From NCBI RefSeq assembly GCF_028275055.1, contig NZ_JAQCNJ010000016.1, positions 1 to 56,516 on the forward strand: a stretch of 56,516 nt of DNA. The letters run 5' to 3'. Below are positions 50,084 through 56,516 of the stretch, piece by piece. Both the position numbers and the translations under genes were made by a program. Source of the stretch: Haloplanus sp. Its GTDB lineage: Archaea > Halobacteriota > Halobacteria > Halobacteriales > Haloferacaceae. Numbering within the stretch: the stretch's first letter is position 1; the number at the start of each line of letters is the position of its first letter. The notes beneath the pieces were generated by a model, which saw only the letters and a program-made list of their open reading frames with translations, had not been told where the DNA came from and made no database searches.

Positions 50084-51216
50084 ACGCCGAACGTCGCCCG
50101 GAGCATGTCCCGCGTGCCGGGCCCCAGCCCGACTGCGAGAATGGCAACGAGAAGAAGGATCGTGTACTGTGGGCTTTCCGCGAAGATCCGGTCGTCGAAC
50201 AGCCAGACGACGGCCGTCGCGGCGACGAGTTTCACGACGAGAAACGGCCACGTGTCGCCGACGACCGCGAGAGCCGACGCGGGGAGTGTCGCGGCTGTAA
50301 TCTCGACGATGGCGCGGTTAACCGGGTGTTTTGGGACGAGGTTCGGTCCAGCACCGAGTGCGACCATCCAGTCCAAGCCGACGACGTTGGCGACGCCGTC
50401 GATGGCGTGGCCCCAGATGACGACCACCCCGACCGTACCGGTCCCTGCGTTGATCTCGGGCGCGAACCGCTTTATTACCCCCCAGGTGAGGCCGGCCGAC
50501 GCCGTTGCGCCGACGAGGATGACGGCCAACACCTGCGGGTGGAACGTACCCGGCCGGTCCGGCGAGACTGCGGTCCAGACGAGAAAGCCGAGGCTCGCTG
50601 TGAGCACCGCGCCACCGCCGATCAAAAGCGGCCGCGTGTACCGGTCAACGAGGCCCCATTGGGCGAGCGCCACGCTCGCGAGCAGAGCGAGAAGCGTCAC
50701 GGCGAAGACGGTGAAGTAGATGACGGGGCTGATGATGAGCGTGTTCAGCGGGTATGTGAGCAGGGCATCCGCTCCGCCCGTGTCCGTCGCGTCCTCGACG
50801 ACGCGGAGTGCGCCCCCGAAAAAGACGAACGGGATCAACGCGTAGAACAGTCCGGGATCGGTGCCGACTTCCAAACGCCTGAGCAGAAAGACGAGGCCGG
50901 CGAGTGCAATCAGCAGCACAACGACATAGCCCACCTCGGAGACGAGCGTGTAACCGGGGTACGCGACGGGTTCGGCCGCCGCGGAACACGCCGCCGTGTC
51001 GAAGAGATACCGGGTCGTCCCGCCCTCGCGGACGGCACAGACCGCGGCGTTGGCGTCGGCCTGCACCGGCCCCCAGAAGTAGTGCCAGATGAAGCCGTCG
51101 TAGACGGTTCGCGGGAAGGCGAGCGATCCGCTGATCAGCGCAACGAGAAGGCCGAGGACCGTCCCGACCCAGAGCCGTTCCGGGTCGGTGCCGAAGCGGT
51201 CGGCGACCGTGGACAT
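50080..51216 (-). CDS. DUF63 membrane protein
   Basis: 378 residues, about nine or ten membrane helices. Hallmarks: short N-terminal [41 protein letters not shown], followed by [32 protein letters not shown], and [22 protein letters not shown]63 is a large archaeal family of unknown function. The region [19 protein letters not shown] (about 60-78) would be an external loop with two cysteines. Convergent with the YcaO gene, four-base CTAA overlap. Next on the same strand is the DUF4013 gene. Confidence 0.87.
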   Translation of the reverse strand: MSTVADRFGTDPERLWVGTVLGLLVALISGSLAFPRTVYDGFIWHYFWGPVQADANAAVCAVREGGTTRYLFDTAACSAAAEPVAYPGYTLVSEVGYVVVLLIALAGLVFLLRRLEVGTDPGLFYALIPFVFFGGALRVVEDATDTGGADALLTYPLNTLIISPVIYFTVFAVTLLALLASVALAQWGLVDRYTRPLLIGGGAVLTASLGFLVWTAVSPDRPGTFHPQVLAVILVGATASAGLTWGVIKRFAPEINAGTGTVGVVVIWGHAIDGVANVVGLDWMVALGAGPNLVPKHPVNRAIVEITAATLPASALAVVGDTWPFLVVKLVAATAVVWLFDDRIFAESPQYTILLLVAILAVGLGPGTRDMLRATFGV

Positions 51217-51270
51217 ACTCCTACGCCGTCGGGACCGCGCTTCAGCGTTGTGGTTGGCGGTCGTCCGTCG

Positions 51271-51984
51271 TCAGACCCACACCGGACCGTCGCCGTCGTT
51301 CGTCCCGGTCGCGCCGCCGACCCCCATCGCGTCCGCGAACCTGTTCCCCCAGAGCCACGCCGCGATGACCTGTCCGTAGAAGGTGACGAACGCACCGGCG
51401 ACCGCGCCGAGAAGCGGAATGAACCCGATGATCCCCGAGACGACCGTCGCGCCGATCAGGACGCCGACCCCGTAGAGCCACCCGACGGTGTAGTCGCTGT
51501 CGACCGCGGCCGTCCGGAGGACGCTCACCTCGAAGGCCGCCCCGACCGTTCCGACGTGCGCGTAGTTCGCAAGCGCAATCAGTGTCAGATAGCCGAACGC
51601 GAGTGCGACCAGCCCCGACAACGCCAGCCCGGTGACCACACCGACGATACCGATGGCTCCGCCGACCTCCGACCCGGTCCCGAGGGCGACGAGCGATCCG
51701 CCGACGGTCACGGCCGCGACGAGCAACGGGACCAACTGGTAGACCAACAGGATCCCGACCGCCACCACACCCTCTCGGAGCAGTGTGCCCCAGTCGTCGA
51801 AGGCCGGTGGCTCCGTGGCCTCGTTGATCCCCGCACGGAGCACCCGGACCAGGTAGCCATACAGGAAAAATGCCGGGACGATCAACACCGCAAACAGCGT
51901 GAGCAGGCCGCCGATGAGGAGGGTCTTGACCCAGTCGTCCGACTCCGTCGGGTACGTCAGGGCACCTTCGATGTCTATCGCCAT
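51271..51984 (-). CDS. DUF4013 membrane protein
   Basis: 237 residues. Start MAIDIEGALTYPTESDDWVKT, then about six membrane helices ending in SGIIGFIPLLGAVAGAFVTFYGQVIAAWLWGN. It matches the first 230 residues of the DUF4013 protein at 35569-36810 (shared TSDDWIKT/SESDDWVKT, PPAFDDW, and IPLLGAVAGA...FYG), but ends after a short GTNDGDGP tail without the soluble extension. Minus-strand TATA-like GATAACGTTTACC (52008-52020) lies upstream. Function unknown. Confidence 0.83.
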   Translation of the reverse strand: MAIDIEGALTYPTESDDWVKTLLIGGLLTLFAVLIVPAFFLYGYLVRVLRAGINEATEPPAFDDWGTLLREGVVAVGILLVYQLVPLLVAAVTVGGSLVALGTGSEVGGAIGIVGVVTGLALSGLVALAFGYLTLIALANYAHVGTVGAAFEVSVLRTAAVDSDYTVGWLYGVGVLIGATVVSGIIGFIPLLGAVAGAFVTFYGQVIAAWLWGNRFADAMGVGGATGTNDGDGPVWV

Positions 51985-52056
51985 GCCGGTCTCTCGGCAC
52001 ACTACCCGGTAAACGTTATCCCACAGGGGGATGGCTCCGCTCGTCCGGGCGTCCCG

Positions 52057-52464
52057 TCACCCGGACTGTACGGGCGCGTCCGTCGCCGACAACGCCTCGG
52101 TCAGGTCCGTCGTCGTCAGGATGCCGACACCGTTTCCGTTCGCGTCGGTCACGGGACAGTGGCTAATACCGCTTTCGACCATCCGCCGGGCAACGACGGG
52201 GATCGGTTCGTCCGGCGCCACCGTCTCCACGGGCGTCGTCATATACTCCTTGACGGTGGCGTCGGTCGGGGCGTGGCCGTCGGCGGCGACGCGAAGCACG
52301 TCCGTCGAGGTGAAGATGCCCTCCGGGCGGCAGGCCTCGCCGGTAACCACGACCGACCTGATTCCCGCCTCCGCCATCCCTTGTGCGGCCTCGGCAACGG
52401 TCGTCTCCGCATCGAGCGTGAGCATCGGCGTGGTCATGACATCGCTGACCGGCGTGTCTGTCAT
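52057..52464 (-). CDS. CBS-domain pair protein
   Basis: 135 residues forming one Bateman module of two CBS repeats: first VSDVMTTPMLTLDAETTVAEAAQGMAEAGIRSVVV...GIFTSTDVL, second VKEYMTTPVETVAPDEPIPVVARRMVESGISHCPVTD...GILTTTDL. CBS pairs bind adenine nucleotides such as AMP, ATP or SAM and signal energy state. No enzyme domain is fused. TATA-like GGTTAAGCAC on the minus strand (52485-52494) is 21-30 bases before the ATG. Confidence 0.92.
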   Translation of the reverse strand: MTDTPVSDVMTTPMLTLDAETTVAEAAQGMAEAGIRSVVVTGEACRPEGIFTSTDVLRVAADGHAPTDATVKEYMTTPVETVAPDEPIPVVARRMVESGISHCPVTDANGNGVGILTTTDLTEALSATDAPVQSG

Positions 52465-52592
52465 ACACTCCCGTAGCGGGCGTGGTGCTTAACCGTTTGT
52501 GGTCGCCGCCGGTCACCGCCAGGTCCTTCGATCACCGCCCCTGTGATTCCGAAGCGAGGGAATTTTGATTCCGGTGTTGTAATCTCCGGTCG

Positions 52593-53840
52593 ATGTCCTC
52601 GCCCTCCATCGACCGCAGAACCCTTCTCGGGACGTTCTCGACCGGGGTCGTTCTCGGTTTCGCCGGGTGTTCGTCGTCGTGTCCGGACTCCGACTCGCCG
52701 GATCCGGACGTCGTGTTCGGCACCGGCGACGTCGGCTCCGGCTTTGACCGTCTCCCCGACGGGTCGTGGCCGACCCTCCGCTTCGACGCCGGCAACACCG
52801 GCAACGCGCGACCCCACCGGACGCCGACGGACCCCCTGTCGCTCCGCTGGCGAACGACACTCCCGAAGCCGGACACCGAGTCGGTGAACGCCGGAACGAG
52901 TCCACCTACCGTCGCCGATGGTCGGGTGTATCTCGTGACCGGGATGGGTGCCACCGCCCTCTCGTTGCGTGACGGATCGACCAGCTGGCGGAACACGGAC
53001 GTGGGTCGTCCGGTCGGCGAGGGCCGCGAATTCGCACCCCCCGTCGCCGGCGACGATGCCGTTTTCGTGGCGACAACGGACGGCCTCTTTGCTCTCGCGC
53101 CCGACGACGGCACGGTAGACTGGCGGTACGCGGCGTCGATGACGGGGCCGCCGACGCTTGTGGACGGCGGGCCGGTTCTCCCCACCGCCGACGGCGTCGT
53201 CGCCCTGACCCCTGGCGGGAACGAGCGCTGGTCGGCCACCGCCGGCGCGGTGAGCGAACCGCCCCTTGCAGCCGCCGACGGCACCGTCGTCGCCGTCGGG
53301 GACGGGGTGACCGCCGTCGACGCGGCGACCGGCGACCGCCTGTGGGAGGCTCCCGTCCGCTCCCGATCCTACCCCGTCGTCAACGACGGGACCGTCTACC
53401 TCGGCACGTACGAGGGACTCGTCGGTCTCAGCCTCAACAACGGGACGGAGCGCTGGACCGCCGACCGCGGTTCGGGACGTGCGTTCTCCGCGCCGGTCGT
53501 CACCGACCGGACGGTGTACGCCGTCGAACGGCCCGCAGAGGCCGGCGACGCCACCTTTGCCTTCGACCGTACCGACGGCGGGTCGCCCTCGCCGCGGTGG
53601 TGTTCCTCCGTTGGCGAGGGAGCCGTCGCCGCCGCCGCCGACGGACACGCCCTCGCCGTCCGGTCCGGTGACGATCTCAGCGGGGGCTCATCAGCCCGTC
53701 TGGTCGCGTTTACGCAACGGTTCGGCGAGGCGACGTGGGCCTTTGCGAGCGCCGGGCGGACGCTCCCGCCGGCGGTTCTCGACCGGGCCCTCGTGGTTGC
53801 GGACCGACTCGGAACCATCACTGCTGTCGGGGGTGCGTGA
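52593..53840 (+). CDS. Tat-exported PQQ-like beta-propeller lipoprotein
   Basis: 415 residues. N-terminus MSSPSIDRRTLLGTF contains a twin-arginine motif (Arg8-Arg9) and then FAGC (lipobox, Cys26), the standard haloarchaeal Tat-lipoprotein signal. The mature part is a beta-propeller with repeated PQQ-type blades (e.g. SLRWRTTLPKPDT, VYLVTGMGATALSLRDGSTS, LFALAPDDGTVDWRY, VTAVDAATGDRLWEA, GLVGLSLNNGTERWT). No PQQ-binding dehydrogenase signature, so scaffold rather than enzyme seems likely. Its stop overlaps the GTG of the next gene (GTGA). Confidence 0.9.
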   Translation: MSSPSIDRRTLLGTFSTGVVLGFAGCSSSCPDSDSPDPDVVFGTGDVGSGFDRLPDGSWPTLRFDAGNTGNARPHRTPTDPLSLRWRTTLPKPDTESVNAGTSPPTVADGRVYLVTGMGATALSLRDGSTSWRNTDVGRPVGEGREFAPPVAGDDAVFVATTDGLFALAPDDGTVDWRYAASMTGPPTLVDGGPVLPTADGVVALTPGGNERWSATAGAVSEPPLAAADGTVVAVGDGVTAVDAATGDRLWEAPVRSRSYPVVNDGTVYLGTYEGLVGLSLNNGTERWTADRGSGRAFSAPVVTDRTVYAVERPAEAGDATFAFDRTDGGSPSPRWCSSVGEGAVAAAADGHALAVRSGDDLSGGSSARLVAFTQRFGEATWAFASAGRTLPPAVLDRALVVADRLGTITAVGGA

Positions 53841-54463
53841 CCGTGTTGGTGTCCGGTCACAGGGTCGCCGGCGGTGTGTCCGTTCTCGGCGGTGTCTGTG
53901 TCGTCGCCGCGTCGATCCCCGCGCGCTGGTTCGGGCCGATGCCCACCGACTCCTACGTCTTCGATCCCCTGACGTACAGTCCCCTGTGGATCGAACGGAC
54001 GGTCATCCCTGCCGTGTCGACCGCCGCGGTGCTTCTGACACTCGCCGGACTGGTTGCGCTTTTCCACCGCGACCGGGAGCGGATGGCGCGGTGGCACCGC
54101 TGGTTCGCCGTTGTGGCGCTTGTTGGCGCGGCGCTCGTGGGGTTTACCACCGTGTTGCTCGCCTCGAACGGCGAGGGTGACCCAACCGGCACGCTGAATG
54201 TCCTGTTCGCCGTTCTACTCGGACTCATCGGGCTTGTTCTCGCCGGTCCCGGCCTGCTTGCGTGGGGGATCGGCTACCTCCGGACGGGGCGTCGACCCCT
54301 CGGGGCCGTGCTCGCCGGCGGGGTGGCCGTTCCTGTTGTTCTCGTGGTCACGGCCGTCGCACTCGATGCCGACTTCGGGGGTCTCGGCGGGATCCCGGTA
54401 TCGCTTCCGGTTGCGCTGCTTGCCGTCGGCGTCGGCTACGATCTGTGGGTCCGGGCGGTCTAA
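53837..54463 (+). CDS. Membrane protein coupled to the propeller lipoprotein
   Basis: 208 residues from GTG at 53837, which overlaps the previous stop. About six helices (about 6-27, 50-70, 84-108, 116-138, 150-170 and 183-203). An external loop following helix 1 reads PTDSYVFDPLTYSPLWIERT. Family not recognised. Overlap with the PQQ-like lipoprotein gene implies coupled translation, so the two proteins may act together at the membrane. An alternative upstream ATG in the same frame would create a Cys-rich extension and is rejected. Confidence 0.75.
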   Translation: MTVLVSGHRVAGGVSVLGGVCVVAASIPARWFGPMPTDSYVFDPLTYSPLWIERTVIPAVSTAAVLLTLAGLVALFHRDRERMARWHRWFAVVALVGAALVGFTTVLLASNGEGDPTGTLNVLFAVLLGLIGLVLAGPGLLAWGIGYLRTGRRPLGAVLAGGVAVPVVLVVTAVALDADFGGLGGIPVSLPVALLAVGVGYDLWVRAV

Positions 54464-54562
54464 GAGCCTGCGACCGGTGACGCCGCGTCGCCGTTCGGTG
54501 GCCGCGTTCCCCCGGCTTTCCGGGTCCCGTCGAACTAACCGTCCCGAGCCCCACTACCTCAT

Positions 54563-55702
54563 GTGCGTAGTTATACGATCACGACCATCTGGGACATCCC
54601 GATCCGGGTCAACACCTCGTTGTTACTCTTTCTTCCGATCCTCGCGTGGCTCATCGGAAGCGGCCAACAGATCGAACTGTACGCCGGCCTCATCGAGCGG
54701 TCCACCGGAGTCGGGTTCGACCTCACGCGACTCCGTGCGGGCGCGACGCCGTGGTTCATCGGCGTCGTGGCGGCGGTCGGCCTGTTCGTGAGCGTCACCA
54801 TCCACGAACTCGGCCACTCGTGGGTCGCTCTGCGGTACGATATCGGGATCGAGTCGATCACGCTCTGGATTCTCGGTGGGATGGCGGCGCTGGAATCGAT
54901 GCCCAAGGAGTGGGACCGCGAGTTCTGGATCGCCATCGCCGGCCCGGTCACGAGCGTTCTCGTCGCCGGCGGTTGTTACGCGGCCGGCCTCGTCGCGCCG
55001 ATGGCCCTACAGGTCCCCCGCTTCGTTCTCGGCTACCTGGCGCTCACGAACCTCCTCCTCGCGGGGTTCAACCTCCTGCCCGCGTTCCCGATGGACGGCG
55101 GCCGGATCTTCCGTGCGCTCCTCGCCCGTAACCGTCCGTACGGCGCCGCGACCCGCATCGCCGCCCGCGTCGGCGTCGCCTTCGCCTTCCTCTTCGCCAT
55201 CGTCGGGGTTCTCAACTTCCAACTCATCCTCATCCTCCTCGCCTTCTTCATCTACGGGGCTGCGACGACCGAGTCCCGAAGCGTCCTCCTTGACGAACTG
55301 CTCGACGGCATCACCGTCGGCGACATCATGACGCGCGACCCGGCGACCGTGTCCGCCGACGCGACACTCGAAGCGTTCGGCGACCGGATGCTCCGGGACC
55401 GAAACACCGTCCACTTCGTCACTGACGACGGTGGGGGCGTCGTCGGCGTCGTCACCCTCGACGACCTGAAGAAGGCCCGAAACGGGGACCACGGGACGAC
55501 CCGTGTCGCGTCCATCGTACGGGAGGTTCCCCGAGTCGAGTCGACGGCCGACGCCTTCGACACGTTATCGTTGTTGAACGGGGCCGGGACGATGACCGCA
55601 TTGGTCGAGGAGGGCGGGACCGCCGTCGGCGTCCTCTCCGAGTCGGACTACACCCACGCCATGACCGTCCGACGGGGCTTCCGGAGCGGCGTCGGTACGT
55701 AG
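54563..55702 (+). CDS. Site-2 protease family (M50) metalloprotease with CBS domains
   Basis: 379 residues, GTG start. N-terminal six-helix M50 domain: zinc motif HELGH (81-85) in helix 2 (LFVSVTIHELGHSWVAL), second motif NLLPAFPMDGGR (170-181, Asp178). After residue 245 come two CBS repeats (VGDIMTRDPATVSADATLEAF..., then STADAFDTLSLLNGAGTMTALVEE...GVLSESDY). Intramembrane proteases of this type cut membrane-spanning regulators, with CBS domains sensing nucleotides. ATG at 54561 is out of frame. TATA-like GAACTAACC is at about 54531-54539. Downstream is an SPFH protein. Confidence 0.9.
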   Translation: MRSYTITTIWDIPIRVNTSLLLFLPILAWLIGSGQQIELYAGLIERSTGVGFDLTRLRAGATPWFIGVVAAVGLFVSVTIHELGHSWVALRYDIGIESITLWILGGMAALESMPKEWDREFWIAIAGPVTSVLVAGGCYAAGLVAPMALQVPRFVLGYLALTNLLLAGFNLLPAFPMDGGRIFRALLARNRPYGAATRIAARVGVAFAFLFAIVGVLNFQLILILLAFFIYGAATTESRSVLLDELLDGITVGDIMTRDPATVSADATLEAFGDRMLRDRNTVHFVTDDGGGVVGVVTLDDLKKARNGDHGTTRVASIVREVPRVESTADAFDTLSLLNGAGTMTALVEEGGTAVGVLSESDYTHAMTVRRGFRSGVGT

Positions 55703-55793
55703 GCGACACGCCCCTGTCTCTCGAATAATGACAACCCCGACACCCGGTGAAAACACGCCCCCTTGAGGTGGGGACACTCCTAATCCCCGGTGT

Positions 55794-56516
55794 ATGCCCC
55801 ACTGGGTCCCGCTACAGTTCTCCGTCCCGTTTCTGGGTACCGTCGGCCTGCTAGTACTCGTCCTCGCGGTCGTGACGGTCTCGCAGATGGTTCGGTTCGT
55901 CGACGCGTACGACAAGGAGGCACTCACCGTGTTCGGCGAGTACCGCGGTCTGCTCGACCCGGGCATCAACTTCGTCCCGCCCTTTGTCTCGCGGACGTTC
56001 CGGTTCGACATGCGGACACAGACGATGGACGTCCCCCGACAGGAGGCGATCACGCGGGACAACTCACCGGTGACCGCCGACGCCGTCGTCTATCTTCGTG
56101 TGATGGACGCGAAGAAGGCGTTTCTCGAAGTCGACGACTACAAGACGGCCGTCTCGAATCTCGCCCAGACCACCCTTCGGGCGGTGATCGGCGACCTGGA
56201 ACTCGACGACACGCTGAACAAACGACAGGAGATCAACGCCCGCATCCGAAGGGAACTCGACGAACCGACCGACGACTGGGGGATCCGCGTCGAGTCGGTC
56301 GAGGTCCGCGAGGTCAACCCGAGTCAGGAGGTCCAGCGGGCGATGGAACAACAGACCGGCGCGGAGCGCCGCCGTCGAGCGACTATTCTCGAAGCACAGG
56401 GTGAACGCCGGAGCGCCGTCGAAAGCGCCCAAGGTGAAAAACAGTCGAACATCATCCGTGCACAAGGTGAAAAACAAAGCCAGATCCTCGAAGCGCAGGG
56501 TGACGCCATCTCGACG
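55794..56516 (+). CDS. SPFH/Band 7 (stomatin-prohibitin) protein, 3' end outside window
   Basis: 241 residues to the window edge. One N-terminal membrane helix (about 10-31, LGTVGLLVLVLAVVTVSQM), then the SPFH domain (about 37-195: YDKEALTVFGEYRGLLDPGINF, RTQTMDVPRQEAITRDNSPV, SVEVREVNPSQEV), then a coiled coil with repeated AQGE units (EAQGERRSAV, SAQGEKQSN, RAQGEKQSQ, EAQGD). These proteins form ring-like membrane assemblies that scaffold proteases. The nearby site-2 protease (91 bases upstream) fits a membrane quality-control role. Leading gap contains a short hairpin (CCCC/GGGG near 55760-55775). Confidence 0.92.
   Translation, partial: MPHWVPLQFSVPFLGTVGLLVLVLAVVTVSQMVRFVDAYDKEALTVFGEYRGLLDPGINFVPPFVSRTFRFDMRTQTMDVPRQEAITRDNSPVTADAVVYLRVMDAKKAFLEVDDYKTAVSNLAQTTLRAVIGDLELDDTLNKRQEINARIRRELDEPTDDWGIRVESVEVREVNPSQEVQRAMEQQTGAERRRRATILEAQGERRSAVESAQGEKQSNIIRAQGEKQSQILEAQGDAIST

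Noticed and set aside
1-56516. tRNA, rRNA, CRISPR array, att site, prophage or replication origin
   Set aside because: Reading all gaps on both strands showed no cloverleaf, no spaced direct repeats, no integrase and no orc/cdc6 gene.

Overview
The window is a stretch of haloarchaeal chromosome. The DNA is GC-rich (roughly two thirds GC by eye) and the predicted proteins are very acidic (Asp/Glu-rich, Lys-poor). Archaea-specific information genes (pelota, FEN1, NEMF/RqcH, XPD-type helicase, GatD) sit beside families I know mainly from Halobacteria (KaiC-like ATPase, DUF63, DUF3054, DUF4013, TbsP/DUF5821, archaeal type IV pilins). Many start codons lie 22-35 bases behind a TATA-like box with no Shine-Dalgarno, as expected for leaderless haloarchaeal transcripts. 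Genus cannot be fixed from what I see. I found no tRNA, rRNA, CRISPR array, intact insertion sequence or prophage; most of the window is ordinary core genome.

Layout. 1-13.4 kb: metabolism and redox (partial pntA, NAD(P)/FAD oxidoreductase, amine-oxidase-type flavoprotein, gatD, ArsR-type regulator, nitroreductase, KaiC-like ATPase, NAD kinase, carB). 13.5-15.9 kb: a small winged-helix protein, a cysteine-containing haloarchaeal protein, two tiny membrane proteins and two tandem type IV pilins. 16.1-19.6 kb: the sdhCDBA operon. 19.7-24.7 kb: an AstE/aspartoacylase-type metallohydrolase, a DUF2892 protein, hflX, moaC and a bifunctional NAD(P)HX repair enzyme. 24.8-27.5 kb: a membrane-anchored HTH regulator behind a perfect 16-bp palindrome, an atypical S8/S53-like secreted protease and a small membrane protein. 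27.5-33.3 kb: XPD/DinG-type helicase, zinc-binding protein, ASPIC/UnbV propeller protein and HhH-MutS protein. 33.4-38.1 kb: ribosome rescue genes rqcH and pelA with a DUF4013 membrane protein between them and an unrecorded 58-residue membrane ORF after pelA. 38.1-43.5 kb: OCD-family enzyme, small membrane proteins, GNAT, FEN1, AI-2E-type permease and PadR regulator. 43.5-44.0 kb: a gap holding a strong candidate small RNA. 44.0-50.1 kb: zinc-ribbon protein, folD, usp, glyA, tbsP and an orphan YcaO protein. 50.1 kb to the end: DUF63, DUF4013, CBS, PQQ-propeller lipoprotein, membrane protein, site-2 protease with CBS domains and a partial SPFH protein.

How genes work together. sdhCDBA forms one respiratory complex in overlapping order. 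folD and glyA are both one-carbon enzymes. rqcH and pelA both act on stalled ribosomes. gatD contributes to Gln-tRNA formation, nadK and the NAD(P)HX repair enzyme to cofactor supply. The most unusual material is the candidate RNA near 43.7 kb, the regulator/protease/membrane cassette at 24.8-27.5 kb, and the YcaO protein at 48.4-50.1 kb with no visible substrate peptide. Family names given as DUFs come from memory of the families and were not checked by search.
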